Made by a program: the position numbers and the translations under genes | Shown here: piece by piece, positions 1 through 46,149 of the stretch | Numbering within the stretch: the first letter of the stretch is position 1 | How the letters are laid out: every line of letters begins with the position of its first letter | Notes under the pieces: model-generated | The model's database searches: none | What the model saw: the letters and a program-made list of their open reading frames with translations, nothing else | What the model was told of the DNA's origin: nothing | From: Priapulus caudatus | Taxonomy: Eukaryota; Priapulida; Priapulimorpha; Priapulimorphida; Priapulidae | DNA length: 64,000 nt | Assembly (NCBI RefSeq): GCF_000485595.1 | Contig: NW_014577246.1 | Coordinates: forward strand, 273,666-337,665 | Direction: 5' to 3'

Positions 1-960
1 GACAACTGCTGTTGACCAGTTGTGATTCATATAGGTTAGGTGATGATGTGAGAGCATATATATACAATTTAGAGAATGTGTCCCCTGTGCACAGTAAGAT
101 GTGTGCAGCGAAAAAAATCTGTAATGTGCAACTTGAATGTTTGTATATGATGAGTATTGCTACATTCACATATCTAAATACTACAGGGCAGTTACTTACA
201 CATGTTCCCACGAATTGTGTATAAGCATGTTTAATGTTTGCTGTTGTAATTTATTTAGCTTGTTTGTGAATTTTCTGTAGCATCTTCGAATGATTATTGA
301 CAGGAATTTCGACATATCTGTTGTGGGTTTTATAGTTTTTGCAATGTGTGGGCAGGTTGTATTGAAGATGTCTTTAGTTTCATATGTATATATGCAAGGT
401 AAACTGAATTAAGGTGCAAAGGTTGTTCATATCTCAGTTAATACTACGGATGGTAATTTCAATAATTGTTCCATTCAGAAGAATTTGTTTTTTTCATTAT
501 CATCACGGATGCTTTGAGCATATTTCTCATTTCAAGATTGTCAGAAGCCCCAACTGTAGTAATAACCAACTAAACGTCTTCCAAGTTAGCTTTCTAGACA
601 AGTGCTACGTGGTCAATATGTATTTGTTATTGCAATAAATGAATTTAATGTAGAAATCATCAGAGTAGTTCAGTGTGCAGTTATTAATACATATACGTAT
701 TTTTCCCAAATCTGAGAATATTTTTCTGACCTGTAAGTTTGTTGGCCTGAGTTTCAACTTAAAATAAATACTTCATTATCATCACATATGCTTTGAGCAT
801 ATTTCTCAATAGGTAGGCACACGTTTTCCTAAATTTTGAAAATGAGCTTCAAATTTCTCATTTCAAGATTGTTGCCCCAACTGTGGTAATAACAGAGTAG
901 GTCTCAGGGAGATATAGTAATCCGTTAGAGGCGCCACCATCCAATGCATTAGAAAAATAA
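1..960. other. Gene-free flank with a diverged internal duplication
   Basis: No exon or recognisable protein was found. The stretch 491-568 is repeated at 771-893: both read from CATTATCATCAC through GCTTTGAGCATATTTCTC and later TTTCTCATTTCAAGATTG to CCCCAACTGT. The second copy carries about 45 extra bases in the middle. The words GAGTTTCAACTTAAAATAAA just before the second copy recur near 4161, which suggests a dispersed element whose full limits are unknown. Confidence 0.5.
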
Positions 961-1009
961 TATCAGAGCATATAAATCAACGATCATTGATTTATATGCT
1001 CTGATGATA
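961..1009. repeat. Short palindromic element (TATCAGAGC arms)
   Basis: The left arm TATCAGAGCATATAAATCA is matched by its reverse complement ending at 1009, with one extra base near the right tip and a loop of about 8 bases. It belongs to the palindrome set that recurs through the window. No coding potential. Confidence 0.75.
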
Positions 1010-1375
1010 TGTTGAATTTTCACATCGTCGCGCCATCTAGTGTAAAAATTAATTATAAAATGCGTAGATATGCAATAACCCAGATGGATATATCGTTGAA
1101 CTGATTAACAACGGGTTTCGTCACGATGTGACTGGCTTCTCTCTCGCGTTCAATAGACACGTGAACTGAATCATCTCCATCATCTTGTCTCTGTGATTTT
1201 ATGGTCGATGTTTTTAACTGATAACTTGAAAGGCGCATAATTAGAAGTAAAACGAACCTGACGTAAGTTAATGCAGTATCAATTGATTAATCGCGCGGAA
1301 AACGGACTTGCTCTTTGTTCAATGCGTATGATAAAAGACAGTCTATGTGTATATAATATACGGGCAGTATTACTA

Positions 1376-1427
1376 TAGCTACATATAATATATATTATAT
1401 ATATATACTATATATATATATATTTAT
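1376..1427. repeat. AT/TA microsatellite
   Basis: Alternating TA with a few interruptions, directly left of the large foldback element. Confidence 0.8.
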
Positions 1428-1433
1428 TTATTT

Positions 1434-2696
1434 CTAGGCCTCTCTACACCGACGAACCTTAACTCGCGTTTCGCTAACTCGAGTAAGCTACCTTCGATGT
1501 CAGGCTAACTCGAGTGTACTGGTTAACGCGAGTTAGCGATTATGTCGCGTCACACGAAACACCCGATCGCGCTTAATCCCGATTTTATTATGCATCTGTG
1601 CGTGCGGTGTCTAGTGTAAACGTGCTGCGTGTTTACGTACCCGGTGCGGCGTGCGTCGTGCGCGTGCACAGGGTGCGTGCATTAGGCGTGCATGTGTGAG
1701 TGCTGCGTGCGTGCGGCGTGCGTGCGTGTGTACCTACCGTGCGTGCGTGTGCACGTGACCCGTGCGTGGCATGAGTGTGTGGCGTGCGTGTGCACGTACA
1801 CGTGCGTGCGTGCGGCGCAGCATGTGCATGTGCACGTCACGTGCGTGCGTACGTGTGTACGTACACGTGCGTGCGTGTGGCCGCGCGTGTGCAGGTACAC
1901 GTTCGTGCGTGCGTGGTGCGTCTTGTGCAGGTCACTGTGTGCATGTGTGTCGTGCGTGCGTACGTGGCGGTGTTGTGCAGGTACACGTGCGTGACGTGCG
2001 TGCTGCTTGCACGTCGACGTGCGTTGTGCGGCGGCGTGCGTGCATGCGTGGCGTGCGTGCATGTGACGTACACGTGCCTGCGTGTGTGTGTACCTACCTA
2101 CCAGTGCGTGCATGCGTGCGTGTGCACGTCGCACGTGCGTGCGTGTGCACGTACGCGTGCGTGCGTGCGTCGTGCGTGGGTGCGCGCGTGTGCTGTGCGT
2201 AGCCGTGGCGTGTGTGTCGTGGCCTGCCGTGGCGTGCGTGGCCCGTCACGTGCGTGCATGCGTGCGTGCGTGCCGTGTGTGTGCACGTGCCCGTGCGTGC
2301 GTGCGTGTGTGGCAGGTAACACGTTGTGCGTGCGTGCGTGCGTTGCGTGCTTGTGCATGGTAGCACGTGTGTGCATGTGTCGTGCGTGCGACGTGCGTGT
2401 GTGTGCAGGTATACGTGGCGTGCGTGCATGCGATGTGCAGTAGGATCGTGCGGGGCGTGCGTGTGCAACGTACACGTTCGTGCATGAGTGTGGTGCCGTG
2501 GCGGCCTGACGTGCGTGGCCGTTGTGCTAACGTACATGCGTGACTCGTGTGTGCCGCCTATCGTGGAATTTATGCACTAGATTCGTAATCGCGTTAGCTT
2601 AACCTCGATCACCTGGCGCGGTTAAGCTAACTCGAGCTTTCCGGCCCGCGTGTCGACGCTTGCTCGAGTTAAGGTCGTCGTGTAGACGAGGCTTAT
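1434..2696. mobile_element. Foldback element with GTGC-rich core
   Basis: The left end, from about 1436, reads GGCCTCTCTACACCGACGAA followed by CCTTAACTCG. The right end, ending near 2693, is the imperfect inverse: CGAGTTAAGG, then TCGTCGTGTAGACGAGGC. The inner flanks on both sides repeat GCTAACTCGAG and GGTTAAGC words. Between 1650 and 2545 the core is a degenerate GTGC/GTAC array of about 900 bp. All long reading frames inside are Arg/Cys/Val or His/Thr translations of this simple sequence. The structure suggests a non-autonomous foldback transposon; no transposase is present. Confidence 0.6.
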
Positions 2697-3505
2697 ATAT
2701 AGGCAGTGTATACAGCCACACGTGTGTGTCTTTACCATCCAGCCACACGCGTGTGTCTATAGCGACTCCAGTGTGGAGCGGATACAACCACACCAATTTA
2801 ATATTATCAGCAACCACGCGTTAAATGTACATTTAAAAGTGTCTCATTTTACTCAGAATGTGGAAAATATTCACCAGTAAATGTCTTACGACCTTATTCA
2901 GGTGTTGTAGATCTAAGACTTAGATGTAGATGTAGCACCGCAGCACTACCAACAAACTTCACGTTGGAGTACTCAGTAGGTCGCTACACTTGATTCTTTA
3001 TAAATAGTATTAATATATCACAGTGAAATATTTTGAGAAATTTATGCATTTAAAATGGAGAGGAGATATTCTAGCATCGATTCATATGATGACATTCTAT
3101 CAGTAGACCTCGCTTAACTTTACACATATTCACAAAGTAAAGAACGATTTTGGCCATCATCTTTTTGTGTCTAACAGTGTATATCACATCCCCTAAAACC
3201 ACATCTGGCGGCATAACGATGAACCGTGAAAAACTCCGTGATTTGAGCATACTCATTATACTGCATAGCTCAGCTAAAAATAAGCTCGTCTCAATAAAAA
3301 AAAGGTAAATAAACACGAAACTCTCTTATTCTTGTTGTTTGTGCACAGGGCGTGCGTGCGGTGTACTTGTGTGTTGCAGAAGAGCATTTGAACGGCATTT
3401 AGAGCAAGTTATCGACAATAATAGGCGAAATAGAGTAGAAAAACATTAAGACTTTGGTAGTAAATACATTTCGTGTTTATTTACCATTATTTCTTTTTAC
3501 GCAGT
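2697..3505. other. Gene-free stretch
   Basis: AT-rich sequence with no splice-bounded coding segment, no recognised repeat and no RNA gene that I could see. Confidence 0.5.
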
Positions 3506-3621
3506 GGCTACGCGTCCGGAACCGGGAGATTACTATTATCTCTATTATGTACTCTTGGTAAGATGGATGTCCGGACGCGTAGCCTAGCGGCTCCTCGTCC
3601 GGAACCGGTCGCGTAGCTACG
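3506..3621. mobile_element. Small foldback element (GGCTACGCGTCCGGA ends)
   Basis: GGCTACGCGTCCGGA at 3506-3520 is matched exactly by its reverse complement at 3570-3584. A third related block follows to 3621 (TCCGGAACCGGTCGCGTAGC), so the motif occurs three times in alternating orientation. Probably a miniature inverted-repeat element or a remnant of one. Confidence 0.6.
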
Positions 3622-3908
3622 CCCTTCTTTTTATTGAGACGTTCTATGTGCCTGTGATGCCATTTTATTGGCATTGATAATCAATATATATATACACTCA
3701 CACATATATATAATATATATGTATATATATCAGGAGTGTATAATAGGGGTATATAGGAGTGTATATATACCTATACATGCACGCCTTTCTCCGTTTTTTC
3801 CCTTGCTCACTTCCTTACTCCCCTCTCGCGGATAGTATCGCCCACGGCATCAGTCGCACGGTGAAAAGTTAGCCAGCCAAATGGCCGTATTTTAGCCGAA
3901 ACTTTTAC

Positions 3909-4045
3909 CCCCCCCCCCGAGGCACAAAATGTTAATTTACGCCTATAATACACGCGTCCGTTAGCGTGTGTGTATGCGTGTTTGTGTGGATGTAAAAGCG
4001 CGTATTATAGCCGTATATCCACATTTTGTGCTTTGGGGGGGGGGG
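3909..4045. mobile_element. Small foldback element with C/G-run ends
   Basis: A C-run followed by GAGGCACAAAATGTTAAT and ACGCCTATAATACACGCG on the left is mirrored on the right by GCGCGTATTATAGCCGTATA, CCACATTTTGTGCTTT and a G-run ending at 4045. The arms are about 48 bases with a few mismatches around a GT-rich loop. Confidence 0.6.
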
Positions 4046-5840
4046 TGTGAAAAATGTCCGGACATTTACCTGGACAGAATTCACCGTGCTAACAAGGTCG
4101 TAGGCGATACCATTTGGGAGAGCGCCAGGCAAATACTGAGGGGAAGGGGTTTCTTGGCACGAGTTTCAACTTAAAATAAATTATTAATTTCATATTGGCA
4201 ACCGGCGAGGCTCATTTGCCTGACCGCATAAGAATGTGGTTATCATCTGGTTCGGCTTGTAATTCTAAGACATTGGTACACAGAAAGAAACACGCATAAC
4301 CGGTTCATTTTTTTAATAATATCATTTTGTATTATAATATGCTACTTTACAAAATATTACTTACAGTTTTCAATACATGTACAGCAGCAAAAATTATTTG
4401 AATTTGCAAGAGCATAGCTGTGTGTATTATAACAGTGCGTGACGGCATCCCACCCACCGTAGACGTGTGGCCGACCCTCCGATGCAATACTCTGTTACAC
4501 TAGTTGACAGTAGAGCACATAAATGTCCATGATCTACATGCTCTGGCATTAGTGTGAGGCTCTGAAGTCTGTGGTGGGTGTTGCTAGAGAAACGATATGG
4601 CATCCCAGATACCAAACAAAACGATTTTTCTAACAAAAATTCCCAACCTGGTCGGTAGCGCGTGCAAGATGCAAAAAGTGTGGGAGAGTAATGACGAACA
4701 TTCTCTTATTAAATTATGTATTCTCCGATAACGTTGATAGCATTTGCACGATAACCATTTATCTTAGGGGCCATCGATCAATATGAACGCGGTCGAAAAA
4801 GATACACAGGATGTAATACAAAAACGGGAATTGGGATAAAATTTATGAACAAATTTCAGAATCTCACACTCTGTATGCCAGCATATATACATAATAATAT
4901 AATTAATCAGTTTATATCAACATAAACAAATATTGCAATAAATACTGTTGTTATAGGTAAATGTTAAAAGTCCGGCAATGTGGAACTATTGTTTGCTAAT
5001 AATAATCAAGCTCTATATTACATTTTACTGAGCTACAACTCAGGCTCTTGCTTACAAAGTAAAATCACATTCTATTCAATGCACTCGATCCCCTCTGCAT
5101 TTCAAATGTATGTTCCTCATTCTTATATAAACCCATACACGACCCATTGCCCGATACGGACCAAAGCCATTCGACCCTGGGTTTTTCATCCAAAAACTTC
5201 ACACCACAAATTCATATAACTGTAATTTCCTTCGTCCGGTCACGCGTCCTTGACTGTAATCTTAATTAACCTTCAAGGCATCACCGTCCCGTGTGATCAA
5301 AACGTAAAAAACATGTTCGGACGAGTCGATCGCCATCAAGAAATTCATAAAGGCCTCTGTGGCACAAAACATAAACCTACATTTTATTTTATATAAGCAC
5401 ACGGATAAAATCTCCATGGAGAAACACCTGCCTCCATTCTAGTGCTTAAAAACCCGTCTGTGAGACTCGCAAGCGGTCCACATAGATACAGCGGTGACAG
5501 AAGCGTAGCGATGAAAACAACGGAACGTTAAATTACTTTGACTCCGCGACTTGCGAGCTAAAATTTTTGCTGCACTTTCGGAGTCGGCCACGATTATATG
5601 GCCGCGAACTCCGATGCAACATTATCTCTATAAGCATGACCACTGTTCAACGAGCCTCCACCATACACCCACGCAATTACAGACTTTTTTCCCGATAATC
5701 CATTATTTTGCGTGCAGGAAAAACGTTCGTTCACACGATATGGTTAACAGTAGGGATTTAAGCAAATTTAAACGGACCAATTATTACGTTATACGAACAG
5801 CATATAGAGGACAGAACAGGAGTGCGTCATTGTCTAAATT
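4046..5840. other. Gene-free stretch
   Basis: No exon, RNA gene or clear repeat recognised, apart from a short word at about 4161 shared with the duplication near 750. Open frames here are short and lack any recognisable family signature. Confidence 0.45.
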
Positions 5841-6358
5841 GAATGCAGCCTAGCCACACTTAATTGCAGCCTAGCCACACTGAATGCAATATAACTATAT
5901 ACTGAATGCGACCTAGCCACACTGGATGCAGCCTAGTCACACTGAATGCAGCCTAGCAACGATGAATGCAGCCTAGCAACACTGAATGCAGCCTAGCAAC
6001 ACTGAATGCAGCCTAGCAACACTGAATGCAGCCTAGCCACACTGAAATAAGCCTAGCAACACTGAATGCAGCCTAGCCACACTGAATGTAGCCTAGCCAC
6101 ACTGAATGCATTATGCAGCCTAGTCACACTGAATGCAGCCTAGCCACACTGAATGCAGCCTAGCAACACTGAATGCAGCCTAGCAACACTGAATGTAGCC
6201 TAGCCACACTGAATGCAACCTAGCAACACTGAATGTAGCCTAGCAACACTGAATGTAGCCTAGCAACACTGAATGTAGCCTAGCAACACTGAATGCAGTC
6301 TAGCCACACTGAATGCAGCCTAGTCACACTGAATGCAGCCTAGCCACACTGAATGCAA
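5841..6358. repeat. 20-bp minisatellite
   Basis: About 25 tandem copies of a 20-bp unit, typically GAATGCAGCCTAGCAACACT, with CCACACT variants and occasional one- to three-base changes. There is no dyad symmetry and no unique spacer, so it is a tandem satellite and not a CRISPR array. Confidence 0.95.
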
Positions 6359-9300
6359 TCATGCAAGCATACTAAGCACGGCGAGAAACTACAGCTGGTT
6401 ATGCTGCTTAGATCATAAGTTAAAGCGACGTTACGGGTGCTGCTATCTTTACCTCAGAGTCAACAAAACTGGTGATTAAGCACTTAATTTTTAAGCTGTA
6501 GAGCAATAGTATGCAGGCTCTCACACTCAGCTGTGATACCCAGCTCTAACACTATAGCGAGTACCTGATGAGAAGATTGAGAAAACATGCCATGCATTAT
6601 TCTTCAGGCTATTACTGTGGATTACTCTGCGCGATTGCAATTTCATTATACCTTCGAAAACATTACGATTTAACCACTCGCTTAGAACACCAGCTTATAT
6701 TAAACGCTTTTAGCATTATCTCATAAAATCCCATCTCATTGGGTATATTATTGCTCAGCATAAATACCAGCATTAAAAAACATCTCCGCTGTCATACACC
6801 AGAATCAAATAAAAACGAAGAACTCTGGCTTTTTCTGGCACGGTAAACGTAACATGATTTCATTGTTAGTTAATTACATTTACCAGATACATGGTTTAGA
6901 AACATTGGCAATACGTAGTGTGCACGACCATAATTGTCTCAGCAAAAGAATTAATCGATAAAAAGAACAGTAGAAACTGATCTACAGCTTTTAATTTCCG
7001 TACCACTTGCTATTAAATAAATAAGGGGTGATAAAATTTACAGTGGATATATTAGCTAGCTTGTAGTTGTGCACAAAAACAAACAGCATTAGCAAGAAAA
7101 TTGAGATCTATGGCGTTTCAAGTTAGAGGCATATTATTATATATACAACTTTACCAGTATTTTAACCCAAACAACAAAGGTTCTTGCTCCTTTTGACAAA
7201 TTCCTGCGAGAATTTGCATGCGGAATTGTAAAGACTTAAGAGCCGGTACAAGCTCAGCAGCAACACTTTATACACAGTACCTGAATGCTTGCGTATGTTT
7301 TCAGCCCCAAAATAAAACTTTCGACCTGTCATAACCATCATCTTCTCATTCATTTAAAATAATAAGGCAAACATTGATACCATCTTTGACATGGCCAGGG
7401 TTCCCAAGTTCTATATACGTAGCTATACATTTTTTTAAACAAAAAGCATCTTAAGTGGCAACTATTAAAGTGCACTCTTAATATTGATTTATAAACATTA
7501 TCGAACTAGTTGAGTTTGCCATCATTTGCAGGTGTACATGTACCTGTAACCTATGATGCAACCCCGGAAATCCTGGCCATGGTATCTGACTTCAGCTGTC
7601 TATACAAATCGAGTAAGCTTTCAACTGCTGATCGGAAGAATCGACTTCTCAGACTGGCATCTCCAAAAACAAATTCAGTCCTTATACCAATTAATCACAA
7701 GTCTTCTCAAATCGATATATTCTGTATCAGTAACATTATTTCCCGTTGAATGCTCTTCGTATAAACAAAACTGCAAAAAAATATCTTTCGAAATTAACGT
7801 CCGATTTAACGTCTTTGATTTCACCGTAAAACTTACAAGAGGTTTCATGAGTAAATTTTACACAATTAAATAATCGTTCCCTCTACACACGCCAAGCACG
7901 TAGCATGGGAGCCTTTCTATACAAGCTTTCTTGAAAATGACAGCCAGATGGAATGACATCTCAATGCAGCGCTACCTGGTGGCCAGTGCTAGCAAGTCGT
8001 CTGCTTAGCACATTCAATCATATGTTGCACGGTGGCGCCAACTCGAACCATGTTTTTCTCCTCTATGATATGGTGGGAAAGACACAGGTGCTCCTTTGAA
8101 AGAAACAAACATGGTAAGCTCTAACATAAACATCCATGCACGCATGCTACAACATACAAAGAACTGTGACAACACTGCTGCGGCAATCTATAGCGAAGCA
8201 CCTTTCCACCCCCCAAAGTTCATTACTGTTTGCGAGCATTGCAAAAAAACAGACAGACAATAAACCGTTGAAACAAAGTGTGAAACCGTACACTAGCATG
8301 AATGCCACCACTGCCTATTCCGGGATGAACGGTTATATAGTGTGGTCATAACACATTTTTTAATGTCTACCTCTCTCGGGTAGTGTGCTTATCTAAGATA
8401 ATTTTACTACTAAAACTGTTATTTTCCAAGTAATAGGACAAGAAAAAGCAGATAATTTTGCTTGGCCTAAGGCTCTGCGAGTTATTGTGCTGCTATTACT
8501 AGTTTTGCAAGTTATGTTAATATTATGGTCACGCAAATCCAGACAATTACAAAGAATTCTTTATAAATGTAAATGTGTAAAACATAAAAAATAATCATAT
8601 ACTCCTATTTATTAAATTAAAGTGAATTGTGACTTTTCACTATCTTGGAGAATGTAACGAAGAAAATAAGCTTTATTTATACCATCTGCCTTGTCAATCT
8701 TACAACACGTGAACTGCTAACTGCTCAAATTATATTCCTTAATTGATTTAACTTTATACTGCGTGTGCATGCAGTTATGAAATTTGGAATGCGCATTATT
8801 AGCATGACATTTATCGTGTATCTGTATGTTTTTATTTGATAGTAAATATGAACTAAATTCCTATGTCTGTTAGTTATCACTTGCAAATATAGCATTAGCA
8901 CAATATCAAACGAGAGAGATTAACAGATATTTAAACACCGTATTCCAAAACACTGGCATAACCCCATGTAGATGTGTGTCCACGTGTAACAGTTGCATAA
9001 ACGAAAAATAAATCGCACACGTACGCATCACAAACACACAAAGCAAGTACAAGAAGAATAAGACATGCAGAAAGACATGCAAATTAAATTCATGCTAGAG
9101 AGACAAGCTCCATAGCAGCCACAGTAGGTACAAACAGGTGTACAGAGCATATGTGGTAGCGAGGTGATAGGGAAATACAACCATAAAGAAAAATGTCTAC
9201 TGCAATTCAAAATAAAACATCTTTAACACTATAAAATCCGCATTAAAGACGTGAAATTGGAAGGTATACAGTCCATTGCTAATTCTATACGTGTGTTGGC

Positions 9301-9626
9301 AAACTTTAAACACTGACACAGTTTCAACACGAAAAATAAGCCAACACTTTTGGCCAGGTAGAAACACAGAAAAATATAACAGAGAACAATTAATGTTCTT
9401 TTGTAAACAGACACCATGCGCAAGTTTTAGTGATCGAGCTTACACTAACACATACACACCCTCACGCACTCGCACGTACGCACACTCAGCATCCTAGTGC
9501 CTCGTCACTCTGTCACATCATCAACATCATCCTGCTGTCTCTAGACTACCGACGACACGGTGTCCGCGCATCATCAAAAACACACACATTTATTTATCAT
9601 AAAATGTTCTCATCGTTACGCACGCT

Positions 9627-9629
<3 letters not shown>
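6359..9629. other. Gene-free stretch
   Basis: AT-rich intergenic DNA. The longest open frames, such as the one near 7553-7873, have no recognisable domain and are not bounded by convincing splice sites. No repeat of note was identified. Confidence 0.45.

Positions 9630-9698
<69 letters not shown>
9630..9698. repeat. (TA)n microsatellite
   Basis: About 34 uninterrupted TA dinucleotides. Frames reading Tyr-Ile through it are artefacts. Confidence 0.95.
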
Positions 9699-9699
<1 letters not shown>

Positions 9700-10491
9700 T
9701 TGTTCATCATTCCAGCCGCCGCTGTGTGCGCGTGCGTGTGTGAAAGCAGTGCTTTGTAAATACTGCAGTTACCACGAGAATGGTTCTGAAGCAGATTATA
9801 AAAAATGTTCTGCGTACCCTGCTACAATCTTCACAACCTAAACACAATGTATCAGCCCTCAACACGGTACACTCAAAGCACGCCTTTCACACACATACCC
9901 ACGGATTCAGCAGCCGTAAAGTATCAATATACGCAGGAGGACAGCAGAGGATATACGATTTGCACAAACTGTCACAGCGAAGTCACGGGCTCGTAGTCAC
10001 TTTTGACCAATCACTGCTAGAATGTGCTTGAAGAATACACACAAAAAAACATACGATCACAATTGGCTGTAGCTGCACGCTGTGCAGCCAATAGGTGTAC
10101 GGCGAGCAACAAGTCGTAACATCACTGGAATGAGCACCAACAATCAACCGAACAACCAAGTAACAATCACGAACACCATCGAATTCTGACTGCATAAACT
10201 ACGTTCCATCTTCTACACAAAACGTTATATAATTTCCTCGGTTACAAACTCGCGACTATCACCTCTTCTCTGCACTGACACAGGTTACATTGCACCACCA
10301 TACCCTGGGCAAGTCCACTCATGTCCAGATCTCGTTAGGAACATGAACAAAGTGCACACACGTTACAGGGTACATCAGGTATCACATACCGAAATGGTGG
10401 CCTCACAGTATAGGATAATATTCATCAGTATATATCATGTTCAGCACCTTAGTTATGTAATGACTAGGACAGTTTTTTAATTATTATTTTT

Positions 10492-10497
10492 TATTAC
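10492..10497 (-). promoter_or_regulatory. Candidate poly(A) signal of the LRCH gene
   Basis: TTTATT on the plus strand gives AATAAA on the minus strand about 725 bases downstream of the LRCH stop codon. It is a reasonable 3' end, but AATAAA is common in AT-rich DNA and a further candidate lies near 9590. Confidence 0.35.
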
Positions 10498-11158
10498 CAC
10501 AGTTAAAAAGTGCAATTTTGTCCCTAGCAAAATGTGTTCGCTGCATGGACGCTGAGCAGTGGCATGTATGAACAGTATTGGCACGTATAATTGTACATTT
10601 GCAATGTGTATAGGTTAAATGACACCTGCCTAGTGTTACTGCCTGCAACGAGACTAGAAATCGCAAAAAAAACCACAACTAGCAGACTACAATTACTACA
10701 GACGGGTTAGTATAGTTAGCTACCGTTAGTTTCTACTGGAATGATTAGCAGTACTATTATACACTACTGCGTTATGTGGAACACAACGAGAGCTATTATA
10801 TTATCGACAAAATGTCGCTCACTGAATCTGCGCGCCGACATCAGTACCTGATCTCCGACTCGTGCAAACAGACATAATTGCACAAAACAGAAGAATGCGC
10901 ATCTCTACCTATCAGGGGGTGGCAGGTCAGAGTTCAAGGTCAGAGGTGGCTCTCTCTATCGCTGCAGCAACTCGGAGATTGACCAGGTGACCATTACAGG
11001 GGCATATACACATGCACGCACGCACGCACACAAACACGCACGCACGCCCAGCACAACACCGCGGGCCACACACTACACACAACACACACACAACACGCAA
11101 ACAGGCATAAGCACACCCACGCATGCACAGGCACACACAACACGCCCACACACACGCA

Positions 11159-11190
<32 letters not shown>

Positions 11191-11221
11191 CACACACACA
11201 ACACACACACACACTCCCCCG
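10498..11221 (-). other. Probable LRCH 3' untranslated region with CA/ACGC microsatellite
   Basis: Directly after the stop codon at 11222 the minus strand enters a GT/GTGC-rich simple repeat (plus-strand CA and ACGC, about 11008-11214), then unique sequence. If transcribed it gives a GU-rich segment immediately after the stop. Cys/Val and His/Thr frames in both directions are translations of the repeat. Confidence 0.5.
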
Positions 11222-45504
<34,283 letters not shown>

Positions 45505-46149
45505 TTTCACCTAAACACTTATATGCTGCCACCTTCTGACACATTTATTAACTACAAAAGGCGTTACTGTGTTTGTTTATTGATCTGAGCAAAGAAAATG
45601 TGGTTAAGCTATTTCACATGCAATTTAAAAGCAATATATAAGTAAGCAATAATATTCGTATATAAAATAACTAAAACTCAAATAAATCATGTTATCAAAT
45701 CGGTCTGTTTATGTTATGCGGAGAACAATCTGATTGGTCAGCCTTGAATGCGTTTACCAATCACCGGTAGCGTTAGATGCGTGGTATATTCGAACAGTCG
45801 ATGAATAACAAGCAAGTGTGCAAGATTCTCCTTCTTCAACTTGTAACTATTGTTAAGTAAGAATTACTGCCTTTTTGCTAAAGCCAGGTAATTTAGTTTT
45901 TAATATGTAACTATTTGTGGCTACAGTAGACTAGTTTTTATTTGAACCAAGGTCAAATATTCGAAAATTCTACTGTGATTTTCACTGTGACTGAGTGTCA
46001 CAGCGTCTCGTCTGTCGGTCTGTCACCGTCTGAGACTCTGACTGAGTGACTCGTCTTCTCAACTTTGAAATCTGTTTCAGATAATTATATTATTCTTAGT
46101 TTATGTTGTGATTGATTTGCAGGAAACTTGCTTGTAAACACCAAGGCTA
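45505..46149. promoter_or_regulatory. Shared head-to-head promoter of LRCH and cyclin B3, with CCAAT boxes and CHR-like element
   Basis: 645 bp separate the two start codons. CTGATTGGTCAGC (ATTGG at 45733-45737) is an NF-Y site in reverse orientation, and ACCAATCACCGG (CCAAT at 45757-45761) is one in forward orientation 24 bp away. TTCGAA follows at 45789-45794, a known variant of the cell-cycle homology region TTTGAA. In vertebrates, spaced CCAAT boxes plus a CHR drive G2/M genes such as cyclin B. A second TTCGAA lies at 45960-45965. Transcription starts cannot be seen directly. Confidence 0.6.
46123..46149 (+). other. Cyclin B3 5' untranslated part of the first coding exon
   Basis: TTGATTTGCAG just before 46123 is a good acceptor, and a candidate upstream donor AGCCAG/GTAATTT lies at 45887/45888. 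So a non-coding first exon probably lies within 45795-45887, close to the CCAAT/CHR cluster. Confidence 0.5.

Noticed and set aside
1682-2537. Long Arg/Cys/Val and His/Thr frames on both strands
   Set aside because: They come from the GTGC-rich core of the foldback element; every frame is open because the repeat lacks stop codons.
5551-5853. 100-residue plus-strand frame
   Set aside because: No family signature, no splice context and it ends in the minisatellite; its length is expected by chance over this much DNA.
5841-6358. Possible CRISPR-like array
   Set aside because: The units are contiguous tandem repeats with no unique spacers, and the genome is clearly animal.
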